Origin: an uncultured Syntrophobacteraceae bacterium
GTDB lineage: Bacteria; Desulfobacterota; Syntrophobacteria; Syntrophobacterales; Syntrophobacteraceae
Assembly (NCBI GenBank): GCA_937889795.1
Contig: CALBZH010000746.1
Coordinates: 1 to 5,063, forward strand
Reading direction: 5' to 3'
Length of the DNA: 5,063 nucleotides
The position numbers and the translations under genes are program-made. This document shows positions 1 through 5,017 of this stretch, in pieces; the first letter of the stretch is position 1, and every line of letters begins with the position of its first letter. The notes beneath the pieces are model-generated. The model saw only the letters and a program-made list of their open reading frames with translations, ran no database searches and was not told the DNA's origin.

Positions 1-1053
1 GGCTCCGAACCAGGCCTGGCGCTCGATGGAGCCAAAGATGTTCGGATAGGCCGGGTTGGATTCGACAATGACCGGTGCGCCCTGCGTCTCGGAATTGTCG
101 ATGAGGACGTTGACTTCGTATTTCCGGAACGTCGCTTCACGCGCGGGAACCGGGAAGGGCATTCCCGGCTGCTGCTGTTGCTGCGCTTCAGGTTTTTTCT
201 TGAAGTCGTCTATGTTTTCCAGAATGTCGTCCTGCACGTTCTTGAGGTATTCCATGACGGCAGGCTCTTGCTGGTACTTGTCCTCGTACTGGTCCATGAG
301 CTGGCCGACCACAAACAGGGCGATCTCGTTGTCCAGCTTGGTGTGCTTCTCCTTGAACTCCTCCTCGGACAACCGGATCTTCTTGATCGCCTCTTTCATC
401 TTCTCGTGGAGCTCGTCGCTCTTCTCGCGCAGGACCTTTCGCTCCTCTTCCTCGAGGTGCCGCAGGTCTTCCTGCGTCATGGGCTCACCCTCCTTGTTGG
501 CCGGGATGATGACCATGCCCACCTGCGAAAACTGGAGAATGAAGCCTTCCTCTTTGGCCAGCTGCGAGAGCTGATCGATGATCTCGCGACGCGTGCGCTC
601 AAATCCCTGGTGGACTTCGGTTTCCTTGGTCCGGTAATCATCGCTGTCGAAGACCTCGGGGATCTTGGCGAGCAGCGTCTGGATGAAGTCCTGCATGTCT
701 TTCTTCAGCACCTTGCCCTGGCCGGCGCTGATTTGAATACTCTTGGGCTTGTCCTGCTCCTTGAAATTGTAAACGTAGCACCAATCCGGGGGTGTCGGCT
801 CGCTCTTGGCCTGCTCCTCGATGAAGGATTTGGCGGTGTATGTCAAACCTGCCTTCGCCGGACCAGCAACGAAGATGTTGTAGCCCCGCTCCTTCATCCC
901 CATACCGAACTTGATGGCGTCAATCGCCCGCTCCTGGCCGACCACCCTCCGTTCCTTGCCGTCGAGAACGGCGGTGGAATCGAAGGGCAACGAATCCGGC
1001 GGGATGTAAGCTCGCAGCTCACTGACCGGCAATTCCGGGTGTTGCTTGGGCAT
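1..1053 (-). CDS. Lon-like ATP-dependent protease, AAA_32 family (N-terminal 351 codons, runs off left edge)
   Basis: Partial gene that stays open to base 1. The N-terminus matches the AAA_32 (LonB-like, PF13654) family. It has an ELPVSELRAYIPP opening, GQERAIDAIKFG (39-50), KERGYNIFVAG (54-64), then TPPDWCYVYNF and the ISAGQGK segment typical of these proteins. Residues about 192-270 are highly charged and probably a helical coiled-coil insertion. A five-glutamine run (291-295) sits in a linker before the conserved VIVESNPAYPNIFGSIER block (328-345). Family members are usually about 800 residues, so Walker B, the sensor elements and the C-terminal Ser-Lys Lon protease domain should lie outside this window. 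The expected role is cytoplasmic ATP-dependent protein degradation. The P-loop position reads GPAKAGLT (64-71), with Leu in place of the usual Lys/Arg. The ATG start is supported by a strong AAAGGAGGG ribosome binding site (1061-1069), with 8 nt between GGAGG and the start. Family call is confident; activity is inferred. Confidence 0.88.
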   Translation of the reverse strand, partial: MPKQHPELPVSELRAYIPPDSLPFDSTAVLDGKERRVVGQERAIDAIKFGMGMKERGYNIFVAGPAKAGLTYTAKSFIEEQAKSEPTPPDWCYVYNFKEQDKPKSIQISAGQGKVLKKDMQDFIQTLLAKIPEVFDSDDYRTKETEVHQGFERTRREIIDQLSQLAKEEGFILQFSQVGMVIIPANKEGEPMTQEDLRHLEEEERKVLREKSDELHEKMKEAIKKIRLSEEEFKEKHTKLDNEIALFVVGQLMDQYEDKYQQEPAVMEYLKNVQDDILENIDDFKKKPEAQQQQQPGMPFPVPAREATFRKYEVNVLIDNSETQGAPVIVESNPAYPNIFGSIERQAWFGA

Positions 1054-1085
1054 TTTGAATCCCTCCTTTCACTGATAGGATCGCT

Positions 1086-1111
1086 TACCTTGAAGGTATC
1101 TGCTTCGCAGA
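1086..1111. repeat. Two abutting 13-nt inverted repeats in the leader of the Lon-like gene
   Basis: Bases 1086-1098 read TACCTT-G-AAGGTA and 1099-1111 read TCTGC-TTC-GCAGA. Both are perfect inverted repeats and they sit directly side by side, 33-58 nt upstream of the Lon-like ATG and downstream of its predicted promoter. They could be operator half-sites or two small mRNA hairpins. Function is not known, and short palindromes of this size can arise by chance. Confidence 0.4.
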
Positions 1112-1194
1112 ACCGGTGGACGGGCTTCCGAATTCCGAGATGGCCACTGTGCGACCGGCCTTGGACGGCCAACCCCGAGGGCACGCTCAATGCC

Positions 1195-1222
1195 TTAATA
1201 CTTTAAGATTGCTTGTCGTCAA
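1195..1222 (-). promoter_or_regulatory. Predicted sigma70-type promoter for the Lon-like gene
   Basis: Read on the minus strand, the -35 box is TTGACG (1222-1217), followed by a 16-bp spacer and the -10 box TATTAA (1200-1195). Transcription would start near 1188, giving a leader of about 135 nt before the ATG at 1053. It lies in the 198-nt gap after khpA, so the Lon-like gene can be expressed independently of the upstream genes. No heat-shock-type (sigma32 or CIRCE) element was recognised. Confidence 0.6.
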
Positions 1223-1230
1223 GGTCTACC

Positions 1231-1246
1231 GCTCGTGCTCCCGAGC
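1231..1246. repeat. Small inverted repeat just after khpA
   Basis: GCTCG (1231-1235) and CGAGC (1242-1246) form a 5-bp stem around a 6-nt loop, starting 5 nt past the khpA stop codon. It lacks the following U-run expected of an intrinsic terminator, so it is at most a weak or Rho-assisted 3'-end structure, or chance. Confidence 0.25.
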
Positions 1247-1251
1247 AGCCA

Positions 1252-1485
1252 TTATTCCGTGACAACTTCCAATTTCGCGCGCTTCTTGTGACTGGACGCA
1301 GCGGCCTGCACCACGGTGCGGATGGCGTTGATCGTATTGCCTCCCTTTCCGATGATGCGCCCCAAATCATCCGGCGAAATCTTCAGCCCCAGGCTCACGT
1401 TGTCCTCGATCTCCGATTCGGCAACCTCGACAGCCTCCGGATGCTCCGCAAGCGACTTAACCAAGTACTCCACAAGCTCTTTCAC
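1252..1485 (-). CDS. khpA: KH-domain RNA-binding protein KhpA (YlqC family)
   Basis: A 77-residue protein that is essentially a single KH domain, the normal size for KhpA. The GRIIGKGG stretch (42-49) holds the GxxG RNA-binding loop (GKGG, 46-49), preceded by the family-typical LKISPDDL and followed by a helix NTINAIRTVV. The N-terminal MKELVEYLVKSLAEHPEAVEV is also typical. KhpA binds RNA, often as a homodimer or with KhpB/EloR, and in Gram-positive bacteria affects cell-division and envelope mRNAs; its role in other phyla is less clear. The start codon is GTG (1485-1483), supported by GAAAGG (1500-1495) about 9 nt upstream; no in-frame ATG fits better. It is usually found beside rpsP/rimM/trmD, but here it follows the MTH1187-type gene after 49 nt and is probably co-transcribed with it. 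Confidence 0.93.
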   Translation of the reverse strand: MKELVEYLVKSLAEHPEAVEVAESEIEDNVSLGLKISPDDLGRIIGKGGNTINAIRTVVQAAASSHKKRAKLEVVTE

Positions 1486-1534
1486 GATGTATGGCCTTTC
1501 TGATCAGCAGGTTGTTGCGGTCCTCGCGCTCGGG

Positions 1535-1837
1535 TCAGCCCTGCAGCTTGTCCAGCACGGACCGGACCTTTTGTTGAGGATCCCCGATCCGGTCACGACG
1601 ATCGTCAATCTTGATTTGAGTAAGAACGCGAGGCGCGCCCTTCTCGAAGAGACTTTCATGCATCCGTCTCACGACGGCCAGAATTTCGTCCAGATCCCCC
1701 GAGAGAATCGTCCCCATGGCGGTGAGCTCGTAGTGAACCGGGGTCGTCCGGAGGACCTCAAGGGCCGTGGCCACATAGCCGCTCAGGCTCGTACCCGCGA
1801 CGCCAAGTGGAACGATGCTGACTTCGACGATGGCCAT
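1535..1837 (-). CDS. MTH1187 family thiamine-binding-type protein
   Basis: A 100-residue protein matching the Thiamine_BP/MTH1187 (YkoF-like, PF01910) family over its whole length. The diagnostic segments are MAIVEVSIVPLG (1-12), the SLSGYV turn (17-22), YELTAMGTILSGDLDEIL (36-53) and VLTQIKIDDRRDR (71-83). These proteins have a ferredoxin-like fold and form oligomers. The related Bacillus YkoF binds thiamine or its pyrimidine part, but the ligand of the stand-alone MTH1187 group is not settled, so the name is a family label and not proof of thiamine binding. No thiamine biosynthesis gene or TPP riboswitch is visible nearby. The ATG start has an AAAGGA ribosome binding site (1848-1843) that overlaps the stop-codon region of the isomerase-like gene. 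The two genes are 14 nt apart and almost certainly form one operon. Confidence 0.9.
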   Translation of the reverse strand: MAIVEVSIVPLGVAGTSLSGYVATALEVLRTTPVHYELTAMGTILSGDLDEILAVVRRMHESLFEKGAPRVLTQIKIDDRRDRIGDPQQKVRSVLDKLQG

Positions 1838-1851
1838 GACTGTCCTTTCGA

Positions 1852-2694
1852 TTACCCACGCGGCCAGTGCGACCGCTCAAGAAACGGTGCAAGCCCGGCC
1901 AGTGTCTTGATCAGATCCGCCTCCGTGTGGGGCTCCACGGTCAAGAGCGGGGTCAGGCCCCGTGCATTCAACCGCTCGAAGAGACCCTTGAAATCGATGC
2001 TGCCGTCCCCGACAGGCCAGTGATAGTCATGGCCTCCGTCGTTGTCGTGAAGGTGGACTTCCCTCAGTTGGTGCGACAGCCGGTCGAGCCAGGTCAGTAG
2101 CGGCGTATCGGAGAAGCTGTGCTGATGGCCCACGTCCAGGCAAAATCCGAAATAGGGTGAATCGACCCGCTCCAGCAAGTCGACATGGAAGGACGGCTCT
2201 TTCTCCCACACATTCTCGATGAGCAGGGGCACTCGCATCGATGCCGCGCGCTCAGCCATCCGTCCCCAAAAAGCATGGCTCTTCTCGAGCCAGAAGTCAC
2301 GATACTCCACATGGTGCCTCGGGTCGAATCCCGTGTGGCAAACCAACTGGACGGGCTGGAACACGAGCGCAAGGTCCAGAAACTGACTGATTCGCTCGGC
2401 GGCCAGTCGCCGGACACGCGGGTCCACGCACCCCGGCTCGATGCCCCAAAAGGGTCCGTGGAGGCTCACACGACATCCTCGATGCCGCAAGGCGGTCGCC
2501 ACCCGTTCGAGATCCTCGGGGTCTGCCTCATCCATCTCGGCCCCCCCAAAGCCTATTTCGACGTTCATGCGGTGCTCGAGGATCACGTCGAAATACTGAG
2601 CCATCCTCTTCCAAGGCATGTTCACATGGACACGCCTGAGCACCCGCTGCGTTGCGTCGTCCTTCGGAATGGCGATTGGTCGTGGCTCGCCCAT
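1852..2694 (-). CDS. Sugar phosphate isomerase/epimerase-like TIM-barrel protein (AP-endonuclease 2 / xylose isomerase-like)
   Basis: A 280-residue cytoplasmic protein of the AP_endonuc_2 / xylose isomerase-like TIM-barrel superfamily (PF01261). The barrel starts at VHVNMPWKRM (22-31) after a 20-residue extension. Motifs in order are SLHGPF (77-82), VCHTG (118-122), LIEN (158-161), CLDVGH (185-190), VHLHDN (213-218), GHDYHWPVGDGSID (221-234) and LTVEPH (251-256). Candidate divalent-metal ligands are H79, H120, E160, D187, H190, H216, D223, H225 and E254. Their spacing resembles the nine ligands of endonuclease IV, and the length (280) is also close to that enzyme, although the surrounding motifs look more like the isomerase/epimerase group. 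The substrate cannot be read from sequence. The ATG start has AAGG (2707-2704) 9 nt upstream. It is the first gene of a likely operon with the MTH1187-type gene and khpA. Confidence 0.87.
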   Translation of the reverse strand: MGEPRPIAIPKDDATQRVLRRVHVNMPWKRMAQYFDVILEHRMNVEIGFGGAEMDEADPEDLERVATALRHRGCRVSLHGPFWGIEPGCVDPRVRRLAAERISQFLDLALVFQPVQLVCHTGFDPRHHVEYRDFWLEKSHAFWGRMAERAASMRVPLLIENVWEKEPSFHVDLLERVDSPYFGFCLDVGHQHSFSDTPLLTWLDRLSHQLREVHLHDNDGGHDYHWPVGDGSIDFKGLFERLNARGLTPLLTVEPHTEADLIKTLAGLAPFLERSHWPRG

Positions 2695-2805
2695 GAGTGA
2701 GTGCCTTGAAGCCCGTAGTCAGTGCGTTTGCGGGAAGGATGCTGTCTGCATGAGCCAATAGTGCCAAGTTTCAGCGCTCGGCGATACAAAACCACCGCAC
2801 GTCTC

Positions 2806-2834
2806 TCTATAGAAATGACCGGTACTCCTGTCAA
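2806..2834 (-). promoter_or_regulatory. Strong predicted sigma70-type promoter for the isomerase-MTH1187-khpA operon
   Basis: Read on the minus strand, a consensus -35 box TTGACA (2834-2829), a 17-bp spacer and a near-consensus -10 box TATAGA (2811-2806). Transcription would start near 2799, leaving a leader of about 105 nt before the ATG at 2694. The leader contains a small ATGC-AGACA-GCAT hairpin but no riboswitch class I can recognise: the conserved TPP and cobalamin boxes are absent. Confidence 0.72.
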
Positions 2835-2849
2835 CCTGATTCCAAGAAA

Positions 2850-2883
2850 GCCGGGGGAGATGGGGTGAGGTGCCGGGGTGCGG
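2850..2883 (+). other. G-rich tract between the divergent promoters
   Basis: The plus strand carries G-runs of 5 (2853-2857), 4 (2862-2865), 2 (2869-2870), 4 (2875-2878) and 2 (2882-2883). The 7-mer GCCGGGG occurs twice, at 2850-2856 and 2872-2878. It lies between the -35 boxes of the two divergent promoters. There are only three runs of three or more Gs, so at best a two-tier G-quadruplex could form; the direct repeat could equally be a regulator site or chance. Confidence 0.3.
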
Positions 2884-2912
2884 TTGACGGCTTTTCGATG
2901 CTCTGGTAATGA
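2884..2912 (+). promoter_or_regulatory. Candidate promoter for the small hypothetical gene
   Basis: TTGACG (2884-2889), a 17-bp spacer and a poor -10 box TAATGA (2907-2912) preceded by an extended -10 TGG (2904-2906). Transcription would start near 2919, with a leader of about 48 nt. The -35 box is good but the -10 box is weak, so it may need an activator or be wrong. Its -35 lies about 50 bp from that of the divergent isomerase promoter. Confidence 0.4.
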
Positions 2913-2966
2913 CTGCCCAGCCAGTGGAGAAGAAAGGCAGGAACAGGAAAGAGGAGAGAGGATTCG

Positions 2967-3299
2967 ATGAAGCAATACGTGATCGATCAGCTGCGCGAGA
3001 CGGACTACGTGAAGATACTGGATTTCCTAGACGCGAATTGTGAGAAGACCATGCTGGAAGGGCTCTACCGAAAGGAAATGCCCGAGGCGCTCTTGACCCC
3101 AGCGCAGGCTGGGCATGCGCCGTGTCGTCCCCATTACTTCGCGATCAATCTCGATGTACGCCAGGTGAGCTTTGAGCTGCTGGTAAGGAGCAGTCAAATC
3201 ATTCGATGCAATTGCATCGACTATGCGACGCGAGAGCAGCGCGACTATATTCTGGGTTTTGCGGACACCATGCTGGAACAGCTGAACATCAAGATCTGA
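2967..3299 (+). CDS. Conserved-looking hypothetical protein, 110 residues
   Basis: No known domain is recognised. The protein is small, soluble and has no signal peptide or membrane segment. The N-terminal part (MKQYVIDQLRETDYVKILDFLDAN) looks helical. The middle has a PHYFAINLDVRQVSFELLVRSS stretch that looks like paired beta strands (about 55-76). The C-terminus has RCNCIDYATREQRDYILGFADTMLEQLNI, with a CxC pair (C81, C83) and a final amphipathic helix; C25 and C53 are the other cysteines. I have an impression of similar unannotated proteins in deltaproteobacterial genomes with the same C-terminal RCxCIxYATxxQR pattern, but cannot confirm it here. The ATG has a good AGGAG site (2952-2956) 10 nt upstream. 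It is transcribed divergently from the isomerase operon and converges on the BtuF-like gene, with 35 nt between the stop codons and no clear terminator. Confidence 0.78.
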   Translation: MKQYVIDQLRETDYVKILDFLDANCEKTMLEGLYRKEMPEALLTPAQAGHAPCRPHYFAINLDVRQVSFELLVRSSQIIRCNCIDYATREQRDYILGFADTMLEQLNIKI

Positions 3300-3334
3300 A
3301 AGGACTTCTCGAAAGAACGCCGTTCCATTGGCGC

Positions 3335-4117
3335 TCATTGTCTGGAAGGAAACAGGCCTGGATGCAGGCCAGCCGCGAGCGACTCCACCATGTCCAGGAT
3401 ACGGGGTCCTGAACGGCAGGTGAGTCCGCAGTCGAACACAAAAACGCGGCCGTTTCTGACCGCCTGTAGATCGGCCCAGGCAGCGTCTCCGAGCAGGATC
3501 GATCGGATGAAGGGCTCACAGAAGAAAATGGCATCGGGGTTGAGCACCCCAAGCAGATCATGGGTGCAGACCACATACGGAGCATATGCCTCCCCGTGGG
3601 CATTGCGGCCCCCGGCACACTCGATGACGTCGTGCTGAAAGGCCCCCGGGCCGACTGTGATCAGCGGCTCCCAATTCATGATGCGAAAAACCGACGGACG
3701 CTCCCGATCGGGGATCGAGTCAACCCTCCTTCGCACGTGGGACAACCTCTCGTGCAAGCGCGACGCGAGTGCTCGAGCTGCTTCTTCCCGGCCCGTCTGG
3801 CGCCCCAGGCAAAGGATGTCGTTCAGCGAGTCATCCACGCTGCCGGGATCGCCGTGGTATACGTGTAATCCGGCATCCTGCAGAGCTTCCCGCGCTTCTT
3901 CCTGATGTTTTCCAAACGTGCAGACCAGATCAGGCCGGGCTTCCATCACACCGTTCAGGTCTGGTGCGAACCACGTCCCGAACGTTTTCTTCCCCAGCGC
4001 TTCCGGGGGGTAATCACAGTTTTCTGTAATCCCGACGAGTGCAGGCGTCAGACCCAGGGCCGCAAGGATTTCGGTCTGTCCCGGCGATAGCGAGATAATG
4101 CGAAGCGGTCGATTCAT
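3335..4117 (-). CDS. BtuF-like cobalamin/iron-chelate-binding protein without a signal peptide
   Basis: A 260-residue protein of the Peripla_BP_2 (PF01497) / BtuF-FepB fold. Family marks in order are RIISLSPGQTEILAALGL (6-23), CDYPPEA (34-40), ARPDLV (60-65), GSVDDSLNDILCLGRQTGR (92-110), WEPLITVGPGAFQHDVIECAGGRN (149-172), LNPDAIFF (192-199) and AVRNGRVFVFD (219-229). The closest style is BtuF-type cobalamin binding. There is no signal peptide or lipobox: the mature-domain first strand begins at residue 5. The ATG is supported by an AGGGA site (4130-4126) 8 nt upstream and by a 4-nt ATGA overlap with the preceding gene, so the missing leader is unlikely to be a start-site error. It is therefore probably a cytoplasmic corrinoid-binding or sensing protein, not an ABC transporter receptor; no permease or ATPase is nearby. 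Five of its seven cysteines (C102, C167, C184, C200, C230, with C234) lie in the C-terminal two-thirds. The ligand is inferred. Confidence 0.83.
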   Translation of the reverse strand: MNRPLRIISLSPGQTEILAALGLTPALVGITENCDYPPEALGKKTFGTWFAPDLNGVMEARPDLVCTFGKHQEEAREALQDAGLHVYHGDPGSVDDSLNDILCLGRQTGREEAARALASRLHERLSHVRRRVDSIPDRERPSVFRIMNWEPLITVGPGAFQHDVIECAGGRNAHGEAYAPYVVCTHDLLGVLNPDAIFFCEPFIRSILLGDAAWADLQAVRNGRVFVFDCGLTCRSGPRILDMVESLAAGLHPGLFPSRQ

Positions 4118-5010
4118 GGATCCGTTCCCTGCTGTTCGCCCAGAAGGGCCTTCGCGGCTCCCCTCAGGTTTCTCGAGACCACGTTGACGAGCGCGAAGAT
4201 CGTATCGAGCGTGAGCAGTTGCGTGGCGACGGTTTCGTCGAAGCGGACGTGCATGGCCGGCTCAAATTCGTCGTCACCTTCCCAGAGCACGTACAGGATC
4301 GGGACCCGAGGAAGGGGCCACAGCCGGTAGGCGGCGTCTCCCATGGGGACCGGCGCACCCCCCAAGACCTCGGCTGCCTTCCGAAACAGCTCCCGGTCGC
4401 GGCCAAAAAGCTTCAACAAAGGGCCGGTCGGGAACTGGTGCGGACCGCGGAAGAAGAGCTCACCGCCAGGGATGTCCTTCTCACTGACCCATTTGCCCGA
4501 AAGCGCCTGCGGGGACGCCTCGAGGAGGTAGTGGAGGACAACCAGGTACAGCTCGAAATGGGTCGCCCGATACAGGGTGCCGGTCTGGACCTCAATGGAG
4601 CGCCGCTCAAGATGACAACCGCACGATGCGCTCAGGAACGGAACCAGGTAGGTGCGGCTTCCGGCATCGTATTGCACCATCGACCGGACGCAGACATCAT
4701 GGGGATCGGCCTCCCCCAACTGCTCCCAAAGATAAGGGTCGATCTCGTCGGGATGCTCATAGAGCCCTCGATGCTCCAGGTCCTTGGTGAGCCGTGCGAT
4801 CACCTCTCGGGCCTTCGCTTCAAAATCCTCGGGAACCTGTAGCCAGCCCCACCCGCGCTGCTTGACGAACAAGCCGTCGTAGGCCGTTTCCTCGAATCCT
4901 CGCAAGAGAACCGGGATGTTCTCCTGCTCGAGGGCCTGCGTCAGCACATCGGATTCAAACCGATTTGCCAGGGTGTGGACCGTCACGAAGCGTTCGTTGG
5001 ATTCATTCAT
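4114..5010 (-). CDS. DUF2007-DUF3786 fusion protein of unknown function
   Basis: A 298-residue protein with two recognisable parts. Residues about 8-73 look like the DUF2007 'putative signal-transducing' domain (PF09413): FVTVHTLANRFESDVLTQAL, then NIPVLLRG, then WGWLQVPEDFEAKAREVI. Residues about 93-280 resemble DUF3786 (PF12654): FELYLVVLHYLL, GGELFFRGPHQFPTGPLLKLFG, GDAAYRLWPLPRVPILYVLWEGDDEFEPAMHVRFDET, and a closing helix. No catalytic motif is evident. C107, C130 and C132 are the only cysteines. It is soluble, with no signal peptide or membrane segment. The stop codon overlaps the BtuF-like start (ATGA), so the two are co-translated and probably act together, which hints at corrinoid or metal-cofactor biology. 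Only 7 genomic bases precede the ATG before adapter sequence begins, so no ribosome binding site can be seen and an upstream start cannot be excluded, although the DUF2007 domain begins normally at about residue 8. Confidence 0.8.
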   Translation of the reverse strand: MNESNERFVTVHTLANRFESDVLTQALEQENIPVLLRGFEETAYDGLFVKQRGWGWLQVPEDFEAKAREVIARLTKDLEHRGLYEHPDEIDPYLWEQLGEADPHDVCVRSMVQYDAGSRTYLVPFLSASCGCHLERRSIEVQTGTLYRATHFELYLVVLHYLLEASPQALSGKWVSEKDIPGGELFFRGPHQFPTGPLLKLFGRDRELFRKAAEVLGGAPVPMGDAAYRLWPLPRVPILYVLWEGDDEFEPAMHVRFDETVATQLLTLDTIFALVNVVSRNLRGAAKALLGEQQGTDP

Positions 5011-5017
5011 GGCGTTG

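Noticed and set aside
169..183. CAG/CAA microsatellite-like repeat
   Set aside because: It only encodes five glutamines in a linker of the Lon-like protein and is too short to call a repeat element.
178..1206. Long plus-strand open frame of 342 codons
   Set aside because: It lies antisense to the clearly conserved Lon-like gene, its translation is repetitive in Leu/Val/Asp as expected of a mirror of coding sequence, and it has no domain or ribosome binding site.
1316..2023. Plus-strand open frame of 235 codons
   Set aside because: It runs antisense through khpA, the MTH1187-type gene and part of the isomerase-like gene, all of which have strong family matches.
2695..2799. Possible cobalamin or TPP riboswitch in the isomerase leader
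   Set aside because: A CCCGCAA string hinted at a cobalamin element, but the other conserved B12 boxes and the CUGAGA/CUGAUC TPP elements are absent.
2622..2975. Minus-strand open frame of 117 codons with a lipoprotein-like N-terminus
   Set aside because: It spans both predicted promoters and overlaps the start of the isomerase-like gene and the hypothetical gene; there is no recognisable domain, and the resemblance to a signal sequence is weak.
3300..3334. Bidirectional terminator between the convergent genes
   Set aside because: Only a 4-bp GAAC/GTTC stem is visible, with no T-run on either strand, so it cannot be supported.
4219..4842. Plus-strand open frame of 207 codons
   Set aside because: It is antisense to the DUF3786 part of a gene with recognisable domains, and no ribosome binding site or domain supports it.
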